From: Cynocephalus volans
Taxonomy: Eukaryota > Chordata > Mammalia > Dermoptera > Cynocephalidae
NCBI RefSeq assembly: GCF_027409185.1
Contig: NC_084475.1
Coordinates: 15,024,130 to 15,088,129 of the forward strand
Reading direction: 5' to 3'
DNA: 64,000 nt
Shown here: piece by piece, positions 45,851 to 58,018 of the stretch
Layout of the letters: every line of letters starts with the position of its first letter
Position numbering within the stretch: the stretch's first letter is position 1
Made by a program: the position numbers and the translations under genes
The notes under the pieces: generated by a model
Told to the model about the DNA's origin: nothing
What the model saw: the letters and a program-made list of their open reading frames with translations, nothing else
The model's database searches: none

Positions 45851-46289
45851 AGCTCTGCTTCTTGAAGGCAGGAGTGCAGAAGCATTTGTGGGCATATTTT
45901 TGTTCCTTTGTCTTGCACCAGGTCTTGGGTCTCTTTGGTCAGGTGTGCAGCATCTGGTTATGTGCAGAAGTGGTGGACATGGCCCAGGGATAGTGGGTGG
46001 AGGTTTCAGACCCCGTGATGGGGTAAGATAGGCAACCATTACCTCACTTATCTGGAAGTGGGAGTGGGTGGCAGATCTCCCTTGATCTCAACGCATTCCC
46101 TTCTCTTATTTTGCTTTCAATTAAAGGAAGTAAAAGTCTGTGACAGAGAGAGGGAAGCCCCTCGTCCTGCTCCCAGCCCCTCCTCTGAAGACAGTCTGAG
46201 GAGAGTCACGGGAAGGCAGAGGGGAGGGTTAATGGTGGAGAGCTGGGGTTTTGAACGTGGCCTGCAAGGACCCAAAGGGATTTTTGGAT

Positions 46290-46740
46290 AGAATTTAGGG
46301 AGTCCATAAACTTGAATGGGGAAAAAAATCATTTATTTTCACAAACCTCTACCTGAAATTTAATATTTCCTTCGATTACAGATATACTCAACAAAACTGC
46401 ACTAGTATTAGACATACTTTTGACTTTGTCACCAAAAAACAATTACAGATATTTTCATATCCCCTCACAGTTGTTGCAGAAATCTTGAAACATCATTTAC
46501 ACTTAGGCCATCCACTGGGTTGTGCTATTTAATGTGTTAATAAAGAAGGACATAGCTTTCTACATCATAAATTTGGGTTTTTAGTATTTTGATATATTTC
46601 AATATATTTCAATATAGCTGGCTTTCTTGTGATTCCATGGACTTATTCTGGGTATTTAAAAGTGTTACTCTGAGAAGGGACCAAAAAGGCTTCACTAGAC
46701 TGCAAAGAGATCTACGGTACACAAAGATCTCCAGCTGCTG
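46290..46740. repeat. old interspersed repeat (DNA-transposon-like)
   Basis: 'catttattttcacaaacctc', 'gatattttcatatcccctca', 'gtgttaataaagaaggacat' and 'aggcttcactagactgcaaa' follow a frequent old repeat consensus that I cannot name with certainty. Confidence 0.5.
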
Positions 46741-48569
46741 CGGTAGAGGGAGGGTTTGGGGGAAGACTGGAACCAATCGAAATCATGGGATTTGACCATT
46801 AAAAGCTGCTGGTGTCTTTGATAGAGCTAGCGTGGCAGAGGGAACGGAGTGATGGACTTGGGACTGCTGCCCAGTAAGGGAAGGCGAGGCTTCTCCCCAT
46901 AGAAGGTTGTCTGTCGCATGGGGCACTGGAAGTAAACCAATCATTCCTACTGTCCCTCAGTGGAAGCCCAGGCATCTAGCCACCTGCCACCTCTCTCTCT
47001 GTGGGCATGGTGCCAGGGAACTCAGCTCACTACCCCACCTTGCTCCCCCACTCCATTCTCCAAACTTGATGCACCTGTTTGCTGTTGTTTCTTGTTCCAG
47101 AAACAATCTTTTCCCCTTCCCTACCAGGAGACTCCTACTCAGCCCTCAAAACCTGCTCGCACAGGACTGACGATGCCCCCAGACAGCGCTGTTCACTCCC
47201 ATGATCTGTTGTCCATGTGCACATTGTGATGGTTATTTCACAGCCACACCATTTCCCTCAAGAGGCCGGGGGCTCCCCAGGTGCCTTGGTTTACTCATTT
47301 TTGAAATTCCAATCCTTGATACACCGTCTGACACCTACAGAGCAAATGCTACTGGAGGCGTTTGAGTAGTAGATTAACACGATACCCATCTACATCAAAA
47401 AAGCCCACGGAGGGCAATGTCTGCTCTTCCCTTCCCCAGACAAATGCACCCTGTTTAATGCATATGCCACTCATTTGGAGCCTAAGAAAATTAGAGAGGG
47501 CTAGTTGGGTAATTCCTTTGGAACTGTCTACACTAAATGACTTAAATTCTCTAATTCTTAGAGTCTCCATCTGTAAAATCAGAGCACGAGTAATAAGCAT
47601 CTGCAGAGAGTCGGTGTAAGGATCAAAAGGGATGATGTGGGCAAAGTACTTGGTCGGTAGGAAGAGCGCAGTAAAGAGAGTTGTTATTCTTAATCCCACA
47701 AGGCAGCAAGAAATCCTGGGCAGAAGCTGCTGTCAGTGGAGTTCTGTGAGAACTCAGAGGAGAGGGAAATCTGACAGAGGGACAGGTGACACGTGGGAAG
47801 GACCTTGGGTCTGGGTCAGGAGGCATGGCGGGGGGTGCCTGGTGGAGACAGGAAGGCCCTTTCCAGGGAAAATCAGGGCACATTCTGGGGTCTCGACTGG
47901 CATGGACGGTACCAGGGGTAAGAAGCATTAACTGTCTGATCAGCCTCAAGCATTTCATTCATACACGATGGATATGCTGATTGCAAATTGTCTCTTTCCA
48001 TTCATTCCAACAGCCAGCAAGAAATTTGACTAGGCAAATTCTATTTTATTAGCTATGTTGAAGGGTGTATTTTAAAGTTCTTTGAAAAACTGTCCGACAA
48101 CTTATATACTTGGTCTTTTGCCTTAGTAAGACAGAGCGAGACCTGTTAATCTAAATTAGGATGGATTTTGGAAGTTTGAAGCTGACAGCCCCCGATGGGG
48201 ACCACTGTTGTCCCTGCCCCCTCTTCAGAGATGACCTGGGGAGCACATGGGACGATGCCAACCTCTCTCCAGGTGTAGGTGCTAGGACTCCGTGGACAAG
48301 CTCTGGTCTCTCCAGACAAAGGCTCTCCATAAGGCTCAATTATTCATCTTCATTCCTTTTATGAATTTTCTATGAGCTGAACACAATTCCAGGTAGCAGG
48401 GTTACAAAGGTGTTCACAGTTGGGACCTTGCCTCCAGAGCTGGTGGTCTGTGACTGGCTCTAGACCCCAGACTGATGGTCCCCTCCCCCCCAGCCCACCC
48501 TCTGCACCGTGGTGCTGGAAACTTGGGCAATGTTAATGCCCACTGGGCAGTGGGATGTGGTGGTGTAGA
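46741..48569. other. intergenic, no gene seen
   Basis: Unique sequence with an old MIR/L2-like relic at about 47540-47680. No coding exon is recognised. Confidence 0.4.
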
Positions 48570-48800
48570 GCAGAGGGTCAGCAGCCTGGTTCTAGTCCTG
48601 GCCTCTACCCCCTATTGGCTGTGGGAACTTGAACAAGTCTCTTAGCCTCTGTGCCTCAGTTTCCCCATCTGTAAAATGATTATAATGATGGCACCAGCTC
48701 CACAAGGTAGTTATGAGCATTTGTTGAATTAATAATTGTATATTTCTGAGAACAGTGCCTGGCCCAGGCAAAGCTCTGTCCAAATGTTTGTTAAATTATA
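48570..48800 (+). repeat. MIR element
   Basis: It holds 'gggaacttgaacaagtctct', 'gtgcctcagtttccccatct', 'gtaaaatgattataatgatg' and 'gaacagtgcctggcccaggc', a well-preserved MIR. Confidence 0.85.
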
Positions 48801-49539
48801 CTCGTTTACTGTTCATGTATCCATTATTTTTTAATATTACCCCATTTTTTTCACTCATGACTTTTTCACTTATTATTTTTCAATTATTACTATCCATTTA
48901 TTCCATTGACACTGAGCACCTGGGATACCCAGGCCCTGACTTCAATCATGGGGACACCACGGTGAACTAGGCAGCCTTGGCTCCTGCCAGCAGCTCTATC
49001 AAGGGACACTCACACACACATTAAATCTGCATCATCTTGCAGGAAATGTCACTGCCATCTGGGGCTTTGTCTTGGTTAAGTGACTGGTCCAGGCCTCGTG
49101 GCTGGAGGGTGGCAGAGCTAGAGTCTGAGTCTGGAGGCATCCCACCTTGTTAGCCCCCAGGCCTCCTGGGTGCATCGGACATTTCCCATCAAGTGGCAGC
49201 CTGAGGGAGCGATCCTCAGGCAGAGGGTGCTTAGCCCACCTGCTGGGCCCTGAGATGTTCACATCCCATCTGGAAAACACAGAAGGGGCAAGTGTTGCAG
49301 GAAAGCTGGAGTAGCTCACAGAGCTGTTCCTGGAGTCTGTCCCCAAGCTCTGGATTCCAGAGAGGCAGCTGGGGAAGCCACCCACTCTGCACTTCTGGAG
49401 CAGCCTGGTGGGCATTAACGGTGAAAACACTCGACAGCGTGTGGGAAGATTCACTGCCATCCCTTTAGTCTTCAACACTGATTGCTTTGCAGAATTTTCC
49501 CTCTGTGGAGAGCGGGGGAGCCAACATCCATCAGAATAA

Positions 49540-49900
49540 TGCTATAGATAATTTACATATTCTCCAAAATTCACACCTTGAAACCTAATCCCCAAGGTGA
49601 TGGCATTACAAGGTGGGGGCTGGAGGAGGTGATTAGGTCACTAGGCACAGCCCCTGTGTATGGGATTAGTGCCCTTATGACAGAGGCCGCAGAGAGCTCC
49701 CTCTTCCCTTCTGCCATCTGATGACACAGCAACAGGTGCCATCTATGAACTAGGAGGCAGGCCCCTGCCAGACACCAAATCTGCCAGAGCCTTGATCTTG
49801 GACTTTCCAACCTCCAGAGCTCTGAAAAATAAATTCCTGTGGTTTATAAGCCACCCAGTTTACAGTATTTTGTTATAGCAGCCCAGATGGACTAAGACAC
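49540..49900 (+). repeat. MaLR-type LTR
   Basis: It reads 'ccttgaaacctaatccccaa', 'gtatgggattagtgccctta', 'ccttgatcttggactttcca' and 'gccacccagtttacagtatt', ending 'cagatggactaagaca'. Confidence 0.85.
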
Positions 49901-50489
49901 CCCAAATCCAGGAGGCCATTCCCAACGAGTGGGCTGTTCTCATGGGGGGACTCCTAGTCCCCAAATTACTCCCCAACCAAGCTGGCTGGAACCCCAGGTT
50001 TCCTGGCAACTCTTGTCCTGGGTGGATGCCAATACCCCGGGAGGCAGCGCTGCTCAGATTCTGGGTCCTCAGAGTGAGCAGCATGTCCAGCTCCACCGCC
50101 CCACCCCCAGGATTCCGGGTTGAGACTGAGGAGGGGAATGTGGAGGGCCCCAGAGCTGTGCCCGGAAAAGTCAAGACTGAAGATGCTGGAGATAGTGGAT
50201 CTGATTCCTAGTCCTGCGGGCCCCGGTTTGTCCTTAGTGTGGGGGGCTCTGAGGTATGGCTGAGCCTCAGGGACCTGGGGAGTTCCAGCCCCCATCACGT
50301 GGAATGTCGGGGTTGGAGCAGAATCTTCTTTGCTCTTCGTGCTGACCCTATGAGGCAGATGACGTCTGATCCCATTTAGTAGACAGAGAAACTGAGGCTT
50401 AGAAAGGAAAGTAATCATGCCAAGATGACACAGTTGGCAAGTGGCAGGGGCAAGGTTCAACCTGTGTTCTGGTCTCTACCCCCGACTTT

Positions 50490-50690
50490 TTTTGTAAATT
50501 TATTTATTTATTTATTCTTAATCAAAACGTAATTGATTGTACATACCTGTGGGGTGTGAATATCAATACCCATGTGCAACACGTGATCCTCAAATCATGA
50601 TAATGACCATATTTATCATTACACAATGTAATCATTTTTTGTGGCCCTTTACCAATTTCTTGCTAACCCCTTTCCCTCTTTCCCACCTGG
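50490..50690. repeat. old repeat with ATTT run
   Basis: An ATTT microsatellite (about 50500-50518) leads into 'gattgtacatacctgtgggg', 'atcattacacaatgtaatca' and 'ccctttaccaatttcttgct'. The last part recurs at 61205-61258, so this is an interspersed element, probably L1-related. Confidence 0.5.
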
Positions 50691-52219
50691 GGCCCTGAAG
50701 ACTCGGAAGAAACAAGACATGCTTCCTGCTCCCAAGAAACCTCCCCTAGTATGTTAATGTCAGGGCAAGCATTACACTTAAAGGGACTAAGGTAAGATAA
50801 TGTTTAAAAAAAAAATGAGGGTGGAGGAAGAGTGGTGGCTTCCTGGAAGAGGTGGCACTAGAGTTGGTCTTGAAGGACAGGAAGGATTCAGGAAGACGGA
50901 ACTGGAAGCACATGGTGTGTTGACGGGGCCACTTTGGAGAGTAAAGGGTTCAGACTGAAGGGTGGGGAGGAGGCTTCTGGGGGAGGGGAGGCAGAAAACA
51001 GTGACCCTCTGGGCGCTGGTAGAAATGGCTGGTTCCCTCTGGCTATGGACAGAGCCTGTGTGCTCTGGATATCACTGGGCCTGAGCTCAGGGTATCAGTC
51101 CCGGAGATCACTGGAGGCGAGGCTGTTGATTCTGGAGGAGAGGTCAGGGCTAGAGTTGTGGATTTGGGAGCTACCCACATAGAGGTAAAATATAGGATTC
51201 TGTGGCCTTGTCCACCTGCAGGGCCCACGTCCTGGGTAAAGGAGTTCTCTTTTAAGATCCAGTGAAGATGAGAGAGATCTCCTATCTGTTTCAGCCAGTG
51301 TCCCTCCTGCTCCTGGGTACATCTTTCCATAAATTTGATATTTATTTTCATTAAGCCTTGAACAACAATAAGAACCTAATTAACATTGATTTCTACATGA
51401 TTTAAAACATTCTAGTTTTTTGCAATTTTGATGGCTGTGCATATGTACACTTTTAAAATAAATGAGATTAGTAGAAGTATATTCCTGGCACATGGATAAA
51501 GGCAGATTATACATGATTTTATCTAAATATTCCTATATATGCACATGGAGTGTGTGTTTGGATTTTTTATCTCTGTGCCGAGTTCCAGCAGGCTAAATTA
51601 CCATAATTTGCTTAGGTGTTGCCCAAATTTGGGCTAATGCTCTTTTCAAAGATCTTTCTGCATTGCCCGGAACATGAATTCCAAAGGAATATGCACAAAT
51701 GACAGTGGGACACACAACACCCCAGGCAGAAACTGGCGTGGGACCGTGTTAACTGGTTAGTGATCAGAAAGCAGCTCCAACAAGAAATGGCAAACCCATT
51801 TCCAGGACAAACACTGGCATACAATAGCTCCATGATCACCCGGCCCTCTGTGAACTAATTAGCTTCTGCTTTCCATTATCACTTCTGCACAGGAGATCTG
51901 GCATTTCAGCGGGTTTTGACTTAGCCTTCTCTAGCCCCTCACCTGGTATCTGGGCTCTTGAAGACCATGGTCAGGGGTGAGCGGTAAGTAGTTAACAGCG
52001 GACTGAGCAGCTGGCCTCAGAGCGCTAGGGGACACATCTCTCCCCATCAAGGGGTAAAGGCCACAAGCTGGGACAACTCACAGACCCAGGGAAAGCACCC
52101 AAATGCCACTGTTGGTGGGGTAGGTGAGAGTGGCCCCTAGAAGGGAGCCTGAGGCAGGGGGTGGGGGTGGAACTATATGAAATTTATGCCAAAGGTCAGA
52201 AAAAGTCTTTGGTAGGCAG
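50691..52219. other. intergenic, no gene seen
   Basis: Unique sequence in which base composition starts to turn AT-rich (from about 51350). No exon is recognised on either strand. Confidence 0.4.
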
Positions 52220-52425
52220 GTATGGTGGGCTGCATGTATCCCCCCAAATTCATATATTGAAGTCCTAACCCCCAGTACCTCAGAATGTGACTGTATTTGG
52301 AGGTTGGGTCGTTACAGAGGTTTAAGGTAAAATGAGGTCATTAGGGTGAGCCCTAACCCAAAATGACTGGTGTCCTTATAAGAAAGGGTAATTACAACAG
52401 AGACACACTCCTGAGGAAAGAGAAG
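52220..52425 (+). repeat. MLT1-like LTR, 5' half
   Basis: It reads 'ttcatatattgaagtcctaa', 'cccccagtacctcagaatgt' and 'gactggtgtccttataagaa', then stops: the 3' half is missing. Confidence 0.85.
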
Positions 52426-55400
52426 ACTATAAGAAATGATGGTAAATACAGAAATATATTCGTAATTTAATCAACATTGATTATGAAAAGCAATAACTAA
52501 TTTCACAAGTTAAAAAAAGTGCAACTGAAATTCTAAAATGATAACAAAGATTATGGGGACTACATCCAGTGGAAAGTTCAAGCTTGTTAAGGGGGATAGA
52601 AATACTGAACAATGTTCAACTTTGCTAAAAAATGTACGATTAAATATCTATATTTAAATATCTACCAAAAGAATACATCCTACAGCTTCCAAACCAAGAA
52701 AGAAAAGGAGAATGTTGAAACACTTATCAACCCAACAGAAGACAGGAAAGGGAGACAGGTATGGTAAATAGAAAACATAAAATCATATGGCAGAAAAAAG
52801 TCCAAGTACATCAGTTGTGCAGAATGATTAACACACACTCCAATTCTAGGTATTGCTCATGGATATTTATACATGTAAAATAATATTTATAAACGTAAAG
52901 ACACAACAACTGGCCGGTTAGTACCAACAGCTGAGGGAACCAGAGATATACCAGACAAAGTTACCGCCTTGGAGCAACACAGAAAACGGACAGCAACACT
53001 CGCAAATCTTTGAGAATAAAAGAAACTCCAGTTACAAGCAAAAGGACCTAACACTGACTACAACATTAACAATGTGTCAGCGGAAAGGGAGAGACACATG
53101 AATGGCATCTTCAGAGGCAGCAGGGAAGCAGCACAGGAAGAATGAGGTCTGAAGAGACAGGTGGGACAGACATCTGAGGCAGAGAAGTGTACAAAGAAGT
53201 GGGTGGGGGCAGGAAAAGACACTGAGCAAACAGGGACAGTACAGAAACAGATTTTAAAGTTCGTATTGGGAAGTTTGCATAATTTATGAAATAAAGTTAA
53301 ACACATAGGGTAGGCCACAGTCATGAAGGGCTGTGTCGTAAAAGCAAAGGAAGTTAGAAGAGAGATGACAATAACAGGAAATCACTTAAACAGAGGACTG
53401 ATGAAAAGGAAAGCGTGGCAGGAGAATGCAGGATGACCAAAAGTGACAAAAGACGTCAGTATGAGAATGAGCAAGTAACCTCTGGTCTCTCCCTCCAAAG
53501 AAACAAGGACTTAGACAGGAACAACAGCAGTGGCTGGGAGAGGAAGGGACAATCGAAAGGAGGTGTCTGCTGGGGGACAGAGATGATGAGGGGCTCTGGG
53601 AGAAGGAGAGCACTATTGAAAGAACAGGGAAACTGGGATGTGTGGCGGGTGAAGAGAGCAGAGAATGAGGTGACCAAATGTGTTACAATAATGGAAAGTC
53701 CAGGAAGAAATGGGACTGGACAAGGTTACAGTTTCTGGGATGTACAGAAACTAGTGGAGCCTCTTCTATCAAGTGTTCTCATCAGTCCAAACAGCAGCTG
53801 TCCTCAGCAGGAAAAAGAGACCAAGCCATTACCTCACCTGTGGCTGGACTGTCATCTTCTTCCTTCTCAAGGGCACCCTACCCGTCCCCCTCCCACACCG
53901 CCCTCCTATACCACCCACCCTCCCACCTCCCTCATTTTTCCTTTGTATCCTTTATTAAGGAGCTATCAACATGGGGGTGGGAAGGAGCTGCATTTGAACA
54001 CGCTTAAGTTTTAAAACATGTTTTATCTTAGAAATTTCAAAATGAAACACTCCAACCCAAGCATCTTGGAATTACACCTCCCATTCTAAATTCCTAATCT
54101 GTGGGATCATATCACTATGCCCATGTGAGACATAAATCCTTTAAGGCACAATCAATTGGAGTGTCCTTCGCTGATTCATTTCTCCTCCCCAAAAGCCAGG
54201 CAAATTAGCCCCAGGAAAAGTTTCTGGCTGAGACTAGAAGATTTAAAGACATCTTCATGGACAAGAAACTTCATAAAATATTTGAGGATACGAGTTATTG
54301 AGAGGGGAGGAAAAACATGGTATGATTAAAAAAAAAAAAGGAATACTAAACTCAAGAATGAGATCTCTGCCACTAACTGTGTGGGCTTAAATGTCTCTGA
54401 GTCTCAGATTCCTCACCCTTAAAGGGAGGCTGAACTAGGTAATTTCTCCAACTAACTGAAACTATAACATTCTGCTTCTGTGCTAATATCTAAAAAAAGA
54501 CCACTACCAAAATGCTGCAAATACCTACTGAAAAACCTTCACTTCAATTTTGCTTGGTTTAAACACCATTTTTTAATTCAAATGAGTTAATGGGAACTTT
54601 AACATGATTTTTTAATGCTATCAACCTCAAAACAAATGGTAAATTTTCATTAAATCGTTCGAAATGCAATTAACATAATTGATTCTCACTGTGTATCTAT
54701 TTACAGTGGGTAACTTCTACCTAAACAATTCTCTGGCAATACTAAATTACAATTAAACTATTGATTAAAATAAACAGGGGCATTACATTGAGTGAGTGGC
54801 ATTTTCTCCCAGTCTTTCTCCTCCCAGGACCCACATAAGTCAGGACTCAGATCCACCCATCCATCACCGCACACCCTCCACCTGCCAATCTCTTTTGACG
54901 CATCAAGTACTATATACTTTTTGAGGTTCTCACAAATACTCCAGTTGAAGCTATAGTTCTGTCCCCACCTTAACTGTATACCTCTTTCCTCACTCTGAAT
55001 AATGAACTGACAAGATCATTTTCAGAGTAACTCTACTACTCTTTTTCCTCAACGAGAAAAAAAAAAAATACTAAGGATTGTATACCATACAATTACAGTT
55101 AGAAAAAGGGGCAAATGGCACCGTACAAAATCACTAATGACTTAAACATTCTAGTTTCAGTAAGAAAAAGATAACATATTTCATTTTCAGATTTAAAATA
55201 TTTTCTGACAATTCAAGAAAAAATTAACCACTGCCTGAAAACAAAAGAAATTTAAAAATGACTTAATTTTAAGAGATTGGGAGAGGCTCAGTGAATTTTG
55301 AGTTCTTCTGTAAATTCACACAATTGCCAAGGCAAATTTCACAATTTTGAAAATAATAAAGCAAGAGAAATAACCAAGTTTGAACATTAGACAATCAAAG

Positions 55401-55459
55401 TACCTCTTTATTAAATCTAACGTCTGGAGATCAGTCTTTCCCTCAGACTATCAGGGTTG
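52426..55459. other. AT-rich intergenic stretch, no gene supported
   Basis: The first about 600 bases look like decayed L1. A 199-codon plus-strand frame (53415-54014) is open but shows no domain and ends in a pyrimidine-rich tract. I looked here for further SEC14L1 exons on the minus strand and saw none. Confidence 0.4.
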
Positions 55460-55467
55460 CATCCAGC

Positions 55468-55578
55468 CGGTTTTGTTTTTTTTGAGGGGATGTGGTGGCT
55501 GGCCTGTACAGGGAACTGAACTCTTGACCTTGGTGTCACAAGGCTGCACTCTAACCAACTGATCTATCCAGGCAGTCC
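55468..55578 (-). repeat. tRNA-Ile-like SINE, monomer
   Basis: It is the minus-strand unit with a B-box-like 'ggtcaagagttcagttccct' and a short T-rich end on plus. An 8-base target-site duplication (CATCCAGC) lies at 55460-55467 and 55579-55586. Confidence 0.9.
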
Positions 55579-56700
55579 CATCCAGCTTTTTAAACGATAC
55601 TTAATGTTTTGGAAAACGTAACTCCCCATCATGGTGCATGTCCCACCTCACCCTCTGCCTGCAGTCCCCCAGGCAGTGGGGCAGACACTCTGCTTTCCAC
55701 CACATGAACCCCCACACCTCTTCCCCCAACTCCAACAGCCCAGCTAGGTGAACCAGGGTCAGGCAACCCACCCAGGGCAGAAAATCCACAGGCTGGCCAG
55801 TAACCTGTATCCTAGGTCCAGGGGGGGAAATGAACCAGATCAAGTTTCTCTCAAGAATGTGTCCTACGAAATGTGACAAGAATTGGTCAATTAGAAACTA
55901 AAAGAATGAGACAAGAAATGCCACAAAATTGAACTAGGGCTAGAAGGGTTCTGGCCAACCGAGAAAGCATGTGAGCTGAGGCCACAGGTGAGGGAAAACC
56001 AGGAGAGTGCAAGGGTGGCAGAAGGAAAGAAAGGCTCTAGCATACGGAGGGATGCAGGGTCCCATGGGGGCAAGTTCTAGGGACAACGGCTGCCAAGGCC
56101 CTCAGAGCTGCCAGGAACCACTATCCAACACTCAGCTCTTGGAGCTCACCCTCCAGTTCAAATTCCTGGAATTCTGTGCAATTCCTATCACACCATATGT
56201 TCTCCCACTATCAAAACTCCTTCTCTAGCTGGCTGGAGTGGGTCTTTGCTCCGTACAACCAAACAACGTGCAAATAGGAGACAGCCTTTCTGATAAGTCA
56301 ATAACACAGAACTTTTTAAGGAAACGCTCACTCTCACACCTGCAAACAAAAGTCTCACATGTGACAGAGAAGGGGCACAAGGGAACCCTCTGAGGTAATG
56401 GGTGCAAATATTCTGTGTCTTCTCAGAGGTGTGACTGACTCTTGTGTTAAAACTGATTAAACTGTACACCTAATGTGACATTTCACTGTATGCAAATTAT
56501 ACCTCAATCAAAAAACCCCAAAGAACAAAAGCACCTCCCCTAATCTAAATTGTTCCCTGGAGAAGACTTGCGTTTTTGTTTTTCAAAACTGTATTGATCT
56601 ACATAAATCTCACAAACAAAATACTGAGCAGAGGCAGCCAGATGCAAAAACACCTGAGTTTTTATTTATACAAAGAACAGAAACAGGTAATAGTCACCTA

Positions 56701-56804
56701 ACAGGGGCTGGCCAGTTGCTCAGTTGGTTAGTGCATGGTGCTCATTACACTAAGGTCCAGGGTTCCATCCCTATACTGGCCAGCTGCCAAAAAAAAAAAA
56801 GAAA
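56701..56804 (+). repeat. tRNA-Ile-like SINE, monomer
   Basis: GGGCTGGCCAGTTGCTCAGT, then 'ggttagtgcatggtgctcat', a B box and an A tail. A 9-base target-site duplication (AGTCACCTA) lies at 56692-56700 and 56805-56813. Confidence 0.93.
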
Positions 56805-57093
56805 AGTCACCTATGACGTTAGAAGCCAAGATGGTGGCTAACTTTGAGAGGATTGGACAGTGGGGACCAAAAGGAGCCGAGCGAGACTTCTTACTGGGCC
56901 ACTTACATTCTGGTGCTTGAGCTTGGTGCCAGTAACACAGGTGTGTTCAGTTTGACATATGTTTATTAGGGTGTATGTTCATGATAGATGCATTTTCTTG
57001 CACATACAGAATTTTTCTGTATGTATACCATAATAACAACATAAAAAAAAAAAGAAAGAGAAGGAATACTCTATAGTAATTTAAAAGTGAATG

Positions 57094-57270
57094 TAAGGGC
57101 CAGCCCATGGCTCACTTGGGAGAGTGTGGTGCTGATAACGCCAAGGCCATGGGTTCAGATCCCTACATAGGGATGGCTGGTTAGCTCACTTGGGAGAGTG
57201 TGGTGCTGACAAAACCAAGTCAAGGATTAAGATGCCCTTACCAGTCACCTTTAAAAAAAAAAAAAAAAAA
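57094..57270 (+). repeat. tRNA-Ile-like SINE, dimer
   Basis: Two tRNA-like units: the left opens GGGCCAGCCCATGGCTCACT, the right 'ggatggctggttagctcact'. The end is 'gcccttaccagtcacctt' plus an A21-type tail. The target-site duplication AAAAGTGAATG is at 57083-57093 and 57271-57281. It lies about 650 bases downstream (on the minus strand) of the SEC14L1-like exon. Confidence 0.95.
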
Positions 57271-57925
57271 AAAAGTGAATGGAAAAGATTTGTTTTGTTT
57301 CACATGTAGTAAAATGCTTATTTTCCTTGAAGCCAAACTCTTTCTCTTCCTTGAAGCCAAACTCTTCAGGTAAATAACAAAAAAATTAAGACTTTATTTA
57401 CCCCCTTCATGGAATTCTAATTTGACTCTTGGATTTGATATTGGGGGAAAAACTCACTCAATGGAGTAATTTGAATAAGTAACATAAGTAAAACTCCATC
57501 CTATAGTGCTTAGTTCTAAGACTACCTAAAGTGAATTCACCCATAACCAGAGCACTCCTCCAAAGCAGTAGCAGAAGGAAGAAACCACACTCCACATCCC
57601 TTTCCTACTTAAAGTAAAAAAAGAGCAAAATCCACAGGAAGAAGTATTTAGTCAGAATCCCACTTCTGAGTTTTCAAAGGGAGAATTAACTCAAATTCAC
57701 ACATTACCCTGATGTGCATTTTTTAAAAACATGCAGATTTTGATTTTCAGAGGCTTGTATTTTAAAATCATTTTACAGACACTAGATACAGTTCATAAGG
57801 ATAAAAACAGAATATGTAAAAGTGAAGCAATATAGACAAACAATAAACACTAAGTTTACAGATCATCAAATTCTAATACTTAAAAATAAGTAGCCAAATA
57901 GTAAATTGAAATGTGAAGTACTTAC

Positions 57926-58018
57926 AGCCATAACTAATTCAAAGGGGTGTTTATACACCTTCACTGGTGACTGGTATTTTTGCACCATGATTGTAGTACA
58001 ACAGCAATCCTCTCACTC
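57926..58018 (-). CDS. SEC14L1: SEC14L1-like first coding exon (PRELI domain start)
   Basis: SEC14L1 is a cytosolic/Golgi-associated PRELI-SEC14-GOLD protein. On the minus strand the acceptor (TTATGTTTTGCAG) is followed by 30 bases of 5'UTR, ATG at 57988-57986, and 21 codons ending ATGGCT|GTAAGT. The coding part is 57926-57988. The residues read [21 protein letters not shown]; from memory human SEC14L1 starts [21 protein letters not shown], and the paralogue SEC14L5 is slightly further away. The exon ends in phase 0. No stop, frameshift, poly-A tail or target-site duplication is present, so this is a genuine exon with introns on both sides and not a retrocopy. I found no other SEC14L1 exon: transcription would run left, toward GPR142. 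In human the two genes are megabases apart and on the same strand. Confidence 0.8.

Noticed and set aside
53415-54014. 199-codon plus-strand frame
   Set aside because: No domain. The last third is Pro/Ser/Thr from a pyrimidine-rich tract, and there is no exon structure.
51612-55879. Minus-strand frames as possible next SEC14L1 exons
   Set aside because: None contains the expected PRELI, CRAL-TRIO or GOLD sequence. A search by eye could miss short exons.
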